Below are positions 36,467 to 45,660 of a stretch of 64,000 bases of DNA, piece after piece. The number at the start of each line of letters is the position of its first letter. Within the stretch, counting starts at the first letter, position 1. The stretch comes from Rosettibacter primus. Its GTDB lineage: Bacteria > Bacteroidota > Ignavibacteria > Ignavibacteriales > Melioribacteraceae. The notes under the pieces were generated by a model that saw only the letters and a list, made by a program, of their open reading frames with translations, made no database searches and was not told the DNA's origin. The position numbers were made by a program, and so were the translations under genes. The stretch spans positions 62,001 through 126,000 of the forward strand of contig NZ_JAYKGK010000005.1 of the NCBI RefSeq assembly GCF_036860675.1, given 5' to 3'.

Positions 36467-37429
36467 ATGAAAAATGTCAATACACCAATAGAAGAGTTGA
36501 AGATTATTCTTAGTAAATTTTTGCTTGAATCAAATAAGTTGAATTCAAAATCATTTGAAGAAGCTTTTAATGATTATTTACGCTGGGCAGAATATAATCT
36601 TTCTTCTGCAAGCATTAGAAATATCAAAATTTCAGCTAAACATTTTCTGACTTATCGTGGCAATGTAAATCTTAATGATGTTAACTCACTATTCATAGAC
36701 AATTTTATAATCGAACTAATGAAAAAAGCTCCCAAAGGTTATCGAGTTTATTTCAGAACATTAAAAGCAATGTTCCAAAAATTTGTCCACTGGAATTTTA
36801 TTTCTAAAAATCCTTTTACAGAAGTTAAACTTCCAAAACAACAAGTTAATGAAAAAAAATTTTTTGATAATCATTCTTTCATATCCCTCATCTCAAATGA
36901 AAAAAATAGGAAATTAAGATTGCTCTTCTTATTCGATTTTTATACAGGTTTAAGATTAGGTGAAATAGCAAACTTAAAATGGCAAGATGTTAATCTTAAG
37001 GGGAAATATATCTCTGTTGGCAATGAAAATTTTCAAACTAAATCAAGAAAGGTAAGAAAAGTTCCACTTAATGACGTTGCTCTATCTATCTTAGAGGAAT
37101 TAAAATCAATGTCTCACAATTCTTCTTATGTTTTTTGTAAATCAAATTCATTTCCTTTTACTACAGATTATATTTCTAAAAGATTCAAAAAATTGCTGAG
37201 AGCTAATGGATATGACGAAAATTATTCCTTTCACAGTATTCGTCATAGTACTGCAAGTAATTTAGCATGCATTGGTGTACCCATTCCAATAATTCAACAA
37301 ATTTTAGGTCACTCTGACATTAAAACAACTATGATTTACACACATACAAATTTTAATGACGTTCTTTCTGCAATTCAAAAACTCAATGAAATTAACATAC
37401 CTCAAGAAGTTATTGACAAACAAAATTAA
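36467..37429 (+). CDS. second tyrosine recombinase
   Basis: The protein has 320 residues from the ATG at 36467; a TTG two codons earlier is also in frame. It has a SAM-like core-binding domain (FEEAFNDYLRWAEYNLSSAS) and a catalytic domain with YTGLRLGEI (Arg163), FHSIRHSTASNLACIG, ILGHSDIKTT and MIYTH (Tyr291). It is related to the first recombinase (compare YLRTLKSAFNKAINWGYL with YFRTLKAMFQKFVHWNFI) but lacks the N-terminal arm-binding domain. It could be an excision partner, a resolvase of the element or the remnant of a second insertion. The catalytic residues are intact. Confidence 0.88.
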   Translation: MKNVNTPIEELKIILSKFLLESNKLNSKSFEEAFNDYLRWAEYNLSSASIRNIKISAKHFLTYRGNVNLNDVNSLFIDNFIIELMKKAPKGYRVYFRTLKAMFQKFVHWNFISKNPFTEVKLPKQQVNEKKFFDNHSFISLISNEKNRKLRLLFLFDFYTGLRLGEIANLKWQDVNLKGKYISVGNENFQTKSRKVRKVPLNDVALSILEELKSMSHNSSYVFCKSNSFPFTTDYISKRFKKLLRANGYDENYSFHSIRHSTASNLACIGVPIPIIQQILGHSDIKTTMIYTHTNFNDVLSAIQKLNEINIPQEVIDKQN

Positions 37430-38099
37430 AAATACATTAAATATTTTCGAACTTGGTAAAATTCTTGGCTTTAAGGTTACTTCTTACTTTACCTTCAGCA
37501 TTTATAAAAACGAAATTTTAGCTTAAAACTATAACCCTGCTATAAATAGTTTTTAATGTTTTTTGTTATCGTAACGTTTTAATAACGTTTATTAGTGTTT
37601 CTTTAATTTTTCACCAAGAAACGGAAACACTCAATTACTCTTTTTATTTAGAAAATAAAAGAAAAAACAGGTGTTTTTATTAAAAATTGATTTTTGTCGG
37701 GCTTTTCTATCAACAATTTTTTTAAAAACTTTGTAAAATTTTCTTCATTATTTTTAAAAAAATAAAGTAATCCGTTAGATTTTATAAAACAATAAGAACA
37801 AAATTAAATTTCTTTCGACAAGCATTACCAATAGAGAAATAGTAAATATTTTTTAAGTTTAACTTGTCAAATAACTTAAGTTCTAGTATGGAGAATTAAT
37901 AATAATTATTTACTTAAACCTATCAATTGTTAATCTTAGTTTATAATTAAATATTATTGTTTTCAGTAACAAAGATTTTTTAGTAACAATCTTATCCAAG
38001 ATATAAAATTAAAAAAAATAGAATGCCCATTTATTTGAATATATAACTTATCATTTAATTTCATTTTACAAATTTTCATGAAAATTTTTGCTATAAAAT
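37430..38099. other. AT-rich non-coding gap between recombinase and AraC genes
   Basis: This 670-base stretch shows no gene. It contains AACGTTTTAATAACGTT (about 37573-37589) and, just after it, a hairpin with arms AGTGTTTC and GAAACACT (about 37594-37631) followed by a T-rich run, which could end the recombinase transcript. The rest is A/T-rich and featureless to the eye. Confidence 0.5.
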
Positions 38100-38975
38100 T
38101 TATTTGGAAGGGATTGAAACCTTTTGATGTTGTTGTCTGAATTTAGCCGGTGAAGTATTATAATGTTTTTTAAAGATGTGATAAAAATGACTTAAATTTT
38201 CGAAACCAGCTTCCATAGAAATTGTTATAATACTTTCATCAGTATTAGATAGTAAATTTGCAGCATAGTTAAGTTTTAATTCATTTATAAATTCAGTTGG
38301 TGTTTTATTCAAGTACTTTTTGAACATTCTTATTAAATGTTCTTTAGTATATGGGCTTAACTCAAAAAGTTTTTTTATACCTATAATAAAATTTTCTCTC
38401 TTTTGAATTTCATTTATAAGTTCTTCTAACCACCTTGGAAGGTTCTTACCATCATGAATATTATTTATAAAATATTTTGTAAATATATCAAATAAAAGAA
38501 TTCGTAATCTTGTTTTAATAATTTTTTTATCCTGCCTCGAAATCACATTCAATTCTTGTAATTTATTCACTAAGATTTCTTTATCTTGTTTTGTTAGAAT
38601 TATCTGCGCGGGCATATCGCTTTTTAATAATGATGCAGCCGGAAAACCTTCTGATAAGTAATTAATTAATTCTTTTAGCAATGATTCTTTAAATGCAAGA
38701 TTAATAATTTTACATTTATGGTAATTACTTTTTTTATAATAGTGTATATCATTGGGTCTTATAAAAACTAAAGTCCCCTCTGTTAATCTTTGAGAATTAT
38801 TGTTAATTACATGAATTACTTCTCCCTCAACTACTAAGAATATTTCATAAAAATTATGATAATGTTTAGTTGTTATATGCTTAAGTGAACTATGAAATGC
38901 ATAATGCACTTCTGTCACAGGATCCATTAATTCTTCAGAATAAAGTTTTACAGATTTTATTTTTTTTTCTTTCAT
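38100..38975 (-). CDS. AraC-family transcriptional regulator
   Basis: The protein has 291 residues from the ATG at 38975 (MKEKKIKSVKLYSEEL); the frame extends 12 codons further without a better start. An N-terminal cupin-like sensor domain (KHYHNFYEIFLVVEGEV, LVFIRPNDIHYY) precedes two helix-turn-helix motifs of the AraC type (PYTKEHLIRMFKKYLNKTP; ISMEAGFENLSHFYHIFKKH, then PAKFR). Such proteins usually sense a small sugar-like ligand and activate nearby genes. It is divergent from the glycyl radical enzyme gene across 120 bases (38976-39095), so it probably controls that operon. Confidence 0.9.
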   Translation of the reverse strand: MKEKKIKSVKLYSEELMDPVTEVHYAFHSSLKHITTKHYHNFYEIFLVVEGEVIHVINNNSQRLTEGTLVFIRPNDIHYYKKSNYHKCKIINLAFKESLLKELINYLSEGFPAASLLKSDMPAQIILTKQDKEILVNKLQELNVISRQDKKIIKTRLRILLFDIFTKYFINNIHDGKNLPRWLEELINEIQKRENFIIGIKKLFELSPYTKEHLIRMFKKYLNKTPTEFINELKLNYAANLLSNTDESIITISMEAGFENLSHFYHIFKKHYNTSPAKFRQQHQKVSIPSK

Positions 38976-39095
38976 AATTGGCTTAAATATCAATATAATA
39001 CAATTATTCAATCAACTTAAAACAAGATTATATTAGTTATTTAATGTAGTTATGCATTGCAAAATAAACGAGTAAATAATTAAAAATCAATCAAC

Positions 39096-41333
39096 ATGAA
39101 AAATTCAAAATATAATACTGAATTAAAATTTACAGAAACATATAAAAAATATTATAATGAACATCCTGCAATCAGAGAAGCAATGTGCTTAAAAGCAGAG
39201 TATCCTGACTATTTCTTAGAAATTCAAGATAATGATTTATTTGCCGGTAGAATTAAACATGGCAAAGTAGGATTTAGTCCAGATGAATGGGGCCCTACAG
39301 CTTTTGGATACTATTGTCAGTTCGAAGAAATTGAGAAGGACTTAACGGAAAATAATTTTACCCAAGAAGATAAAGAAAAGATTATTGAAATGATGAACTT
39401 CTGGAAAAATGAGGACACCTCAGAAAAGCTTAGAAGAGCTTATCCACCTATAATGGCCAAATATCTTTTCTCTGACGATTGGATGAACACATCGGGAATT
39501 GCATTTCCACTTTATAGATTAACAGGGGGTACTCCTAATTTTAAAAAATTACTTAGTTTAGGAATTCCAGGCCTTTATCAAGAAATTGAAAGGTACAAAA
39601 ACATCGCTGAAGAAAATAATGGAGACATAAAATTCTACGAGGGGATGAAATTAGCCCTTAATGTTTTGGTAGATGTTTGCATGTATTATAAAAATCAAGC
39701 AGAGGAAAAAGCAAAAATCGAAATTAATGAGGAAAGAAAGAATGAATTACATGAAATGGCAAATGTTCTGTATTCAATTACAATTGTAAAACCAAGGACT
39801 TTCAGAGAAGCAATTCAACTCTTCTGGTTATATACGCTTGTAGCAGATGTGAGAAATTATGGAAGAATGGATGTTTATTTGGGTGATTTTTACGTGAATG
39901 ACTTAAATGCTGGTGCTCTATCAGAAGAAAAAGCATTAAAACTACTTCAGTCTTTATGGCTACTCATGGCAGATAGACATACTATTGTTCATAATCGTGT
40001 TATCATTGGAGGAAAAGGGAGACCAAACGAAGAAAATGCAGATAAATTTTCTTTACTAGCATTAGAAGCTACGAGAACTATAAAAGAAATTGAACCACAA
40101 CTATCTCTAAGAATTTATCATGGGATGAACCCAAAAGTTTACGAAAAGGCACTCGATGTTATTGGAGAAGGAAGAACATTTCCTATTCTTTATAATGACG
40201 ATGTTAATATCCCTGCAATTATGAGAGCTTTTAATTTTACTGAAAAGGAAGCTGAACAATATGTTCCATATGGATGTGGCGAATACATTTTAGAACATCA
40301 AAGTTTTGGAACACCAAGTGGTGTTATAAATTTATTAAAAGCACTCGAAGTAACATTACATAATGGTGTAGATCCATTGACAAAGAAAGTTATTGGGTTA
40401 CAATTAGGTGAATTCAATGATTTCAAAACGTTTGATGATTTATGGAATGCTTACAAAAAACAGGTGGAATTTTTTGTTGATCTTTTGGCAGAACAGGAAG
40501 TATTAGAATATAAAATTGCAGGAGAACAAGCCCCATTTCTATTATTAAGTATGTTATATGATGATTGCTTGGAAAGAGGGAAAGGAATATTTTCTGGTGG
40601 TATTAGATACTTAGGGGGAACAATTGAAACTTATGGAAATACAAATACTGCAGATAGCTTGTTAGCAATTAAGAAAATGGTCTATGAAGACAAAGAAATA
40701 ACTCAAGATGAATTATTAACAGCTCTTGATTCAAATTTTGTTGGTTATGAAGCATTAAGAAAAAAACTTATAGCTCTTCCTAAATACGGTAATGATAATG
40801 AAGAAGCAGATTCAATGCTTTTAAAGGTTCATAATCATGTTTGTAATTATGTTAGAAATAAAGCTAAAGAAGTCGGTCTACATTCTTATCTCGTAGTAAT
40901 CATAAATAACAGTGCAAATACTTTAATGGGGAAATCAACTTCAGCTTCTGCTGATGGCAGGTTGGCTTATGAACATATGAATAATGGAAATGCTCCATCA
41001 GGTGGATATGATAGAGAAGGGGTAACTGCAATGCTTAATTCAATTGTAAAACCTGACCCAAGTATCCACGCAGGTGCTGTCCAAAATATGAAATTTAGCC
41101 CAGAATTATTTTTTGAAAAAAGGGAGGTCATAAAATCATTACTTAATACTTATTTTCAGAAAGGTGGCACTCAAGCTATGATTACAGTAGTTAATCGTGG
41201 TGATCTGGAAAAAGCTCTTGTAGAACCTGAAAAATATAGACATATCTTTGTAAGAGTGGGAGGATTTACAGCAAGATTTGTTGAGTTATCAAAAGAAGTT
41301 CAAAAGGATATCTTAAGTAGAACTTTATATTAG
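39096..41333 (+). CDS. glycyl radical enzyme (PFL-like), unassigned, Cys-Gly-Glu active site
   Basis: The 745-residue enzyme has the glycyl radical loop near its C-terminus (RVGGFTARF, radical Gly723) and the thiyl-radical cysteine in VPYGCGEYIL (Cys394). Pyruvate formate-lyase has two adjacent cysteines; this protein has one, followed two residues later by Glu396. That Cys-Xaa-Glu pattern is typical of radical eliminases such as glycerol and propanediol dehydratase, choline lyase and hydroxyproline dehydratase. Those usually read GCVEP or GCTE, while here it is GCGEY, so it does not match a subgroup I know. It is followed 3 bases later by its activase. No microcompartment shell genes are nearby. 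The substrate is unknown; a polyol or sugar-derived diol is a guess. Confidence 0.85.
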   Translation: MKNSKYNTELKFTETYKKYYNEHPAIREAMCLKAEYPDYFLEIQDNDLFAGRIKHGKVGFSPDEWGPTAFGYYCQFEEIEKDLTENNFTQEDKEKIIEMMNFWKNEDTSEKLRRAYPPIMAKYLFSDDWMNTSGIAFPLYRLTGGTPNFKKLLSLGIPGLYQEIERYKNIAEENNGDIKFYEGMKLALNVLVDVCMYYKNQAEEKAKIEINEERKNELHEMANVLYSITIVKPRTFREAIQLFWLYTLVADVRNYGRMDVYLGDFYVNDLNAGALSEEKALKLLQSLWLLMADRHTIVHNRVIIGGKGRPNEENADKFSLLALEATRTIKEIEPQLSLRIYHGMNPKVYEKALDVIGEGRTFPILYNDDVNIPAIMRAFNFTEKEAEQYVPYGCGEYILEHQSFGTPSGVINLLKALEVTLHNGVDPLTKKVIGLQLGEFNDFKTFDDLWNAYKKQVEFFVDLLAEQEVLEYKIAGEQAPFLLLSMLYDDCLERGKGIFSGGIRYLGGTIETYGNTNTADSLLAIKKMVYEDKEITQDELLTALDSNFVGYEALRKKLIALPKYGNDNEEADSMLLKVHNHVCNYVRNKAKEVGLHSYLVVIINNSANTLMGKSTSASADGRLAYEHMNNGNAPSGGYDREGVTAMLNSIVKPDPSIHAGAVQNMKFSPELFFEKREVIKSLLNTYFQKGGTQAMITVVNRGDLEKALVEPEKYRHIFVRVGGFTARFVELSKEVQKDILSRTLY

Positions 41334-41336
41334 CCA

Positions 41337-42260
41337 ATGAGCAAATACTCACAAGATAGTCAAGGTATAATCGTAGATATACAACGGTTTTCGATTCATG
41401 ATGGACCAGGAATAAGGACAACAATATTTTTAAAGGGATGTCCCTTATATTGCATTTGGTGCCATAATCCCGAAGCAATTAGTCGTAAACCTCAGCTATC
41501 TTTCAACTCTGAAAAATGTAAAAATTGCTTTGAATGTATTAGAGTTTGTCCTTCTAGTGCTCACTATCAGATTAATGGAGTCCATAATGTATACTATCAT
41601 AAATGTAATCTTGCTAAATATTGTGTAGATTCTTGCCCAAATAATGCATTAAAAATAATTGGCAGATATATTAAAACGTCAGAGATAATTAATATTATTT
41701 TGAGAGATGTGGATTATTATAAAAATTCTGGTGGTGGAATTACAATATCAGGCGGTGAACCTATGCTACAATACGAATTTACAAAATCAATTTTAATTGA
41801 AGCAAAAAAAAATTCAATTCATACAGCATTAGACACGAGCGGATATGCATCGACGAATAAATATATAAAGATAAAAGAATATGTAGATTTATTCTTATTC
41901 GATTATAAAGAAACTGATGCTATAAAACATAAACAATACACTGGCGTTGATAATAACTTAATACTTAAAAACTTAGACACACTTTATAAACTTGGTGCTA
42001 AAATAATTCTACGTTGTCCTATCATTCCTAGTATCAATGATACATATTCACACTTTGAAGGTATCTGCAAATTACACAAAAAATATCCTAATATAATAAG
42101 CATTCATATCATGCCATACCATAATATGGGATTTGATAAAGCTAAACAAGCGGGAATAGAAAATAAATTTATTAAACTTGATACAGTAGGGAAAGATTTA
42201 GCACTGAGCTGGCTTAGTCAATTAAAAAAAATGGGATGTGAAAAAGTTTGCCTTGGTTAA
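41337..42260 (+). CDS. radical-SAM glycyl radical enzyme activase
   Basis: The 307-residue protein has the radical-SAM cluster motif C35-P-L-Y-C39-I-W-C42 within GCPLYCIWCHNPE. An inserted ferredoxin-like domain carries two further cysteine sets (CKNCFECIRVCP and CNLAKYCVDSCP, about 60-102). GGGITISGGEPMLQ and DTSGYA are typical of activases. It starts 3 bases after the glycyl radical enzyme stop and surely installs the radical on Gly723 of that partner. The ferredoxin insert is the form seen with non-PFL glycyl radical enzymes. Its last 4 bases overlap the convergent GH92 gene. Confidence 0.95.
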   Translation: MSKYSQDSQGIIVDIQRFSIHDGPGIRTTIFLKGCPLYCIWCHNPEAISRKPQLSFNSEKCKNCFECIRVCPSSAHYQINGVHNVYYHKCNLAKYCVDSCPNNALKIIGRYIKTSEIINIILRDVDYYKNSGGGITISGGEPMLQYEFTKSILIEAKKNSIHTALDTSGYASTNKYIKIKEYVDLFLFDYKETDAIKHKQYTGVDNNLILKNLDTLYKLGAKIILRCPIIPSINDTYSHFEGICKLHKKYPNIISIHIMPYHNMGFDKAKQAGIENKFIKLDTVGKDLALSWLSQLKKMGCEKVCLG

Positions 42261-44464
42261 TTTTCAAAATAAAATTTTAATATACCACCTTTAATTAAAT
42301 CATTATGAGATATTTTATAGTCACGTATTAATTTACCATTCAACTCAATCTTTTTCATTAAAAATGATTTTCTGTTTCCAATGCTCTGTATAATAAATTC
42401 TTTTTTAGAATAATAATTTTCATTAAGTCTAATAATTATCTTATCGAAAAATGGCATTCCCAAAACATAATCTTGCGAGGCTGGTAGAAATGGATAAAAT
42501 CCCATTAATGAAAATAATAACCATCCTGAAATAGTTCCACAATCATCATTTCCAGGTAATCCTTTTTCATTAACCCCATAATTTTCGGAAATAATTCTAT
42601 TAATAAAGTAATAAGTATAATATTCATATCCTTTAAAAAAAGTAAATAAGTAAGGATATGAAATATCTGGTTCGTTAGTTATATCAAAATGATTTTCATT
42701 AAAACATCTTAATAACTTACTAACGCAAGCTTTTTCTCCTCCAAATAATTTAATTAATCCATTAACATTATGAGGAACAAACCAAGTATAATTCCATGCA
42801 TTTCCTTCGACATATCCTGGTCCACCAGAACCAGGCCAATCACCCGAACCTTCTTTTGTTAAAGAATCAAATGGAGCTAGCCAAGAACCGTCTCTTTTTC
42901 TCGGACGCATAAATTTTGATTGAGCATCAAAAAGATTAATGTAAAATTCTGAACGTCTAATAAACTCATTGTATAATTCTTTTTCATTTAATTTTTTTGC
43001 TACCTGTGCTATAGACCAATCAGCTAAACAATATTCAAGACTAGTGGATACAGGGCCCCATACCCACCATTCTTCATTCCAATCCTGTTCGAAAGGTATA
43101 TAACCATATCTTAAATAATCATGATATCCTGGACGGATTGGGTATGCTTTTTGACCCTCTTTCAATAAAGTTGGTTTCAACATTGCTTCAAAAGCTGTAT
43201 TGATATCAATATCACTAATTCCTTTTATATAAGAATCAGCAATTACAATTGGAGCTGGGTCTCCTACCATCATATAAGTTTCATTTCCTGCTAATTCCCA
43301 TTTTGGTAAAAATCCGGATTCTTTATACATATCTATCATAGTTTTAATAATCTCTGATTGTCTCTCAGGAAAAATTAAAGTAAGGAATGGGTGCAAAGTT
43401 CTATATGTATCCCATAATGAAAAAATTGAATATCTGTTTCTATTAAAATATTTTCCCACACCACTTCTCCCCATTAAAGGATATTCACCATTAACATCGT
43501 TGATAATATTAGGATGAATCAGCATATGATAAAAAGCAGTATAGAATTTAATTTTATTAGTATCATTTATATCATAAATTAAAATTCTTGAAAGCATTTC
43601 CTCCCACTTCTCTTCTGCTTGCCTTTTTAATTCTGAAAATGAATAATCTCTGCATTCGATTAAATTAAGTTTTGCATTATTAGTACTCACGTATGAAATT
43701 CCTACTTTAACTATAATACTATCTCCCTTTAATAATTTATAATATAAAATTGATACTAAATTCCCTCCCTCAACATAAGCAGAATCTCTTTTAATATATT
43801 TATTATTATCCCATATTATAATTGAATCAGCATTTTTATTTAAAAATGCATAAAAATAGACTGACTGACGATTAGGCTCCCCACAAAAGCCACCACTGAT
43901 ATTAAATCCCTGAATTTCATTTTTTGATACGATTTTAATTTTCCCTCCGCCTACAAGATTCAAACTTCTACCAATATCAAAAATAATTCTCAATGTAGTA
44001 TTTTTTGTTGCAGTAAATTTTGTTATACCACATCTTTCAGTAGCTGTCACTTCGGCTGTTACATTTTGTTCGTCTAATTTTAATTTATAATAACCTGGTT
44101 TTGAATATTCCTCTGAATAAATAGTTTTGTAATTTTCAAAGGTTGGTATATCAATATTACGATTAGATACTGTCACAATAATGCTTCCCAAATCTGAACA
44201 ACCGGCCCCGCTGATATGAACATGACCGAATCCATAAAAGTATTTTTCCCCATATATATACCCTGATGGAGTTCCAGGAGCATTATGAGGACTTACAGAA
44301 ACCATGCCCCAAGGAACCACAGCACCAGGAAATGTATTCCCACTATTGGAAGTACCTATAAAAGGATTGACATATTTAATTATTTTATTTTCAGTAATAT
44401 TATATAATGAAAATACATTTTTATATAAAATCAGAAATATCAAAAGGAAAATTCTTCTACTCAT
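42257..44464 (-). CDS. GH92 alpha-mannosidase, exported
   Basis: The protein has about 735 residues with a signal peptide (RRIFLLIFLILYKNVFS). GH92 features are clear: an N-terminal sandwich opening YVNPFIGTSNSGNTFPGAVVP and GFGHVHISGAGCSD, then a catalytic (alpha/alpha)6 domain with WDTYRTLHPFLTL, VEGNAWNYTWFVPHN and LPGNDDCGTISGWLLFSLMG, the calcium and base region. These enzymes remove alpha-mannose from glycans in a calcium-dependent, inverting reaction. There is no T9SS tail, so it is probably periplasmic. I chose the ATG at 44464; a TTG two codons earlier is unlikely. It follows the dioxygenase gene by 6 bases. Confidence 0.9.
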   Translation of the reverse strand: MSRRIFLLIFLILYKNVFSLYNITENKIIKYVNPFIGTSNSGNTFPGAVVPWGMVSVSPHNAPGTPSGYIYGEKYFYGFGHVHISGAGCSDLGSIIVTVSNRNIDIPTFENYKTIYSEEYSKPGYYKLKLDEQNVTAEVTATERCGITKFTATKNTTLRIIFDIGRSLNLVGGGKIKIVSKNEIQGFNISGGFCGEPNRQSVYFYAFLNKNADSIIIWDNNKYIKRDSAYVEGGNLVSILYYKLLKGDSIIVKVGISYVSTNNAKLNLIECRDYSFSELKRQAEEKWEEMLSRILIYDINDTNKIKFYTAFYHMLIHPNIINDVNGEYPLMGRSGVGKYFNRNRYSIFSLWDTYRTLHPFLTLIFPERQSEIIKTMIDMYKESGFLPKWELAGNETYMMVGDPAPIVIADSYIKGISDIDINTAFEAMLKPTLLKEGQKAYPIRPGYHDYLRYGYIPFEQDWNEEWWVWGPVSTSLEYCLADWSIAQVAKKLNEKELYNEFIRRSEFYINLFDAQSKFMRPRKRDGSWLAPFDSLTKEGSGDWPGSGGPGYVEGNAWNYTWFVPHNVNGLIKLFGGEKACVSKLLRCFNENHFDITNEPDISYPYLFTFFKGYEYYTYYFINRIISENYGVNEKGLPGNDDCGTISGWLLFSLMGFYPFLPASQDYVLGMPFFDKIIIRLNENYYSKKEFIIQSIGNRKSFLMKKIELNGKLIRDYKISHNDLIKGGILKFYFEN

Positions 44465-44470
44465 ATTCAA

Positions 44471-45241
44471 TTATACTTTATTTAATTCATTTTTTACAAT
44501 TTCTCCATCTTTTAGAAATAGCACATCTAAACCCTTCAGTGAGCCATCTGGCTCATAAATTATTTCGGGTGAATATTGAAGAGACCAAACTCTTCTCATC
44601 TTGTCGGTATAATTTGCTCCAGAACGGTGAAAAGTTACGCTTGAAAATACAACTATAGAACCAGCTTTAACATTCATAGGAATACCTTTCTCAGGACCAA
44701 AATAGCCTTGCCTATCACTTGAATTTGGAATTTGTTTATGTTCTACTTTTTCTTTAGTTCCTGCAATAGAGTATGGGAGTATATAAATAGTTCCATTTTC
44801 TTCATTTACATCATCCAATGGTATCCAACAATTTACATAATATTTATGAGGCCCATCTACATAACCTGAATCTTGATGCCATGTAAATTCAGCCCCTTTC
44901 TTGTCTGTACCTTTTACCACAAATTGTTCCCAAAATAAATATGCATTGTTTCCTATTGTAGATTTACATATCTCTGCCATTGGTTCAGAAAATATAAATT
45001 TTTCTAAATATGGTCTATACTTATAAGCATTAAAAATAAAATATCTACTGTTCCTTTTACTTAAACCAAGAACATCTATTTTTTCTTTATCCATTTGAGC
45101 TTCTTGCTCCTTGACTAAGTAATCACATTCAGCTCTGATTTCTTTTAATTGATCTTCTGATATAATATTTTCTAAAACGAAATATCCTTCGTTCTGATAC
45201 TGTTCTATTTGTTCTTGTGTGATTTTATATTTAATATTCAT
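44471..45241 (-). CDS. phytanoyl-CoA dioxygenase (PhyH)-family Fe/2-oxoglutarate enzyme
   Basis: The 256-residue cytoplasmic protein has the PhyH fold start (YQNEGYFVLENIISEDQL) and a complete iron-binding triad: HQD (His122, Asp124) and His205 in TFHRSGAN, with an arginine nearby for 2-oxoglutarate. A perfect AAGGAGG site precedes the ATG. The family hydroxylates or modifies many small molecules using oxygen. Here it sits with glycan-degradation genes, so a sugar-related substrate is possible but unproven. The 1.15-kb gap upstream contains a nucleoside hydrolase remnant. Confidence 0.88.
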   Translation of the reverse strand: MNIKYKITQEQIEQYQNEGYFVLENIISEDQLKEIRAECDYLVKEQEAQMDKEKIDVLGLSKRNSRYFIFNAYKYRPYLEKFIFSEPMAEICKSTIGNNAYLFWEQFVVKGTDKKGAEFTWHQDSGYVDGPHKYYVNCWIPLDDVNEENGTIYILPYSIAGTKEKVEHKQIPNSSDRQGYFGPEKGIPMNVKAGSIVVFSSVTFHRSGANYTDKMRRVWSLQYSPEIIYEPDGSLKGLDVLFLKDGEIVKNELNKV

Positions 45242-45660
45242 ATTACCTCCTTTAATATAATGAAAATAGATTAAGATTACTTTTTTGTTTGATAATTAAA
45301 TTATTTTTTGTAATACCCCCTGATTTTTGTAAAGTTAAATTTTTATTTTTCTTCAACAATTGTTGATTATTCATGGTATTATTTAATTATTTTTATGTAA
45401 AAACATCACTTAATAAGTTAATATTAAACACAAAATTATAGAATCAACATTTTCTTATTAAAATTTATTAATCATTAATTTAATACTACTCATAACAAGA
45501 ACTAAGCAAGTCAAATTATTAGAGCAATTTTTTTATGATATATAACAAAACTAGAACTAAGCATTTATTAATTAAAAAGAAATCATACTCTTTCACTAAT
45601 GTATAATATTTGTTAAAAATTGGTTTTGTATTAGTAAATACTTGGGATAATTTTTAACCA
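45242..45660. other. AT-rich gap upstream of the PhyH gene
   Basis: This stretch has no gene. It may hold a promoter for the PhyH-GH92 pair and the eroded C-terminal coding DNA of the adjacent pseudogene, but I cannot follow that protein past the TAG at 45661. Confidence 0.5.

Noticed and set aside
45401..45430. Fourth copy of the 41-base motif upstream of the PhyH gene
   Set aside because: Only a short CTTAATAAGTTAATA stretch resembles it; the rest of the motif does not align, and such strings are common in this AT-rich DNA.
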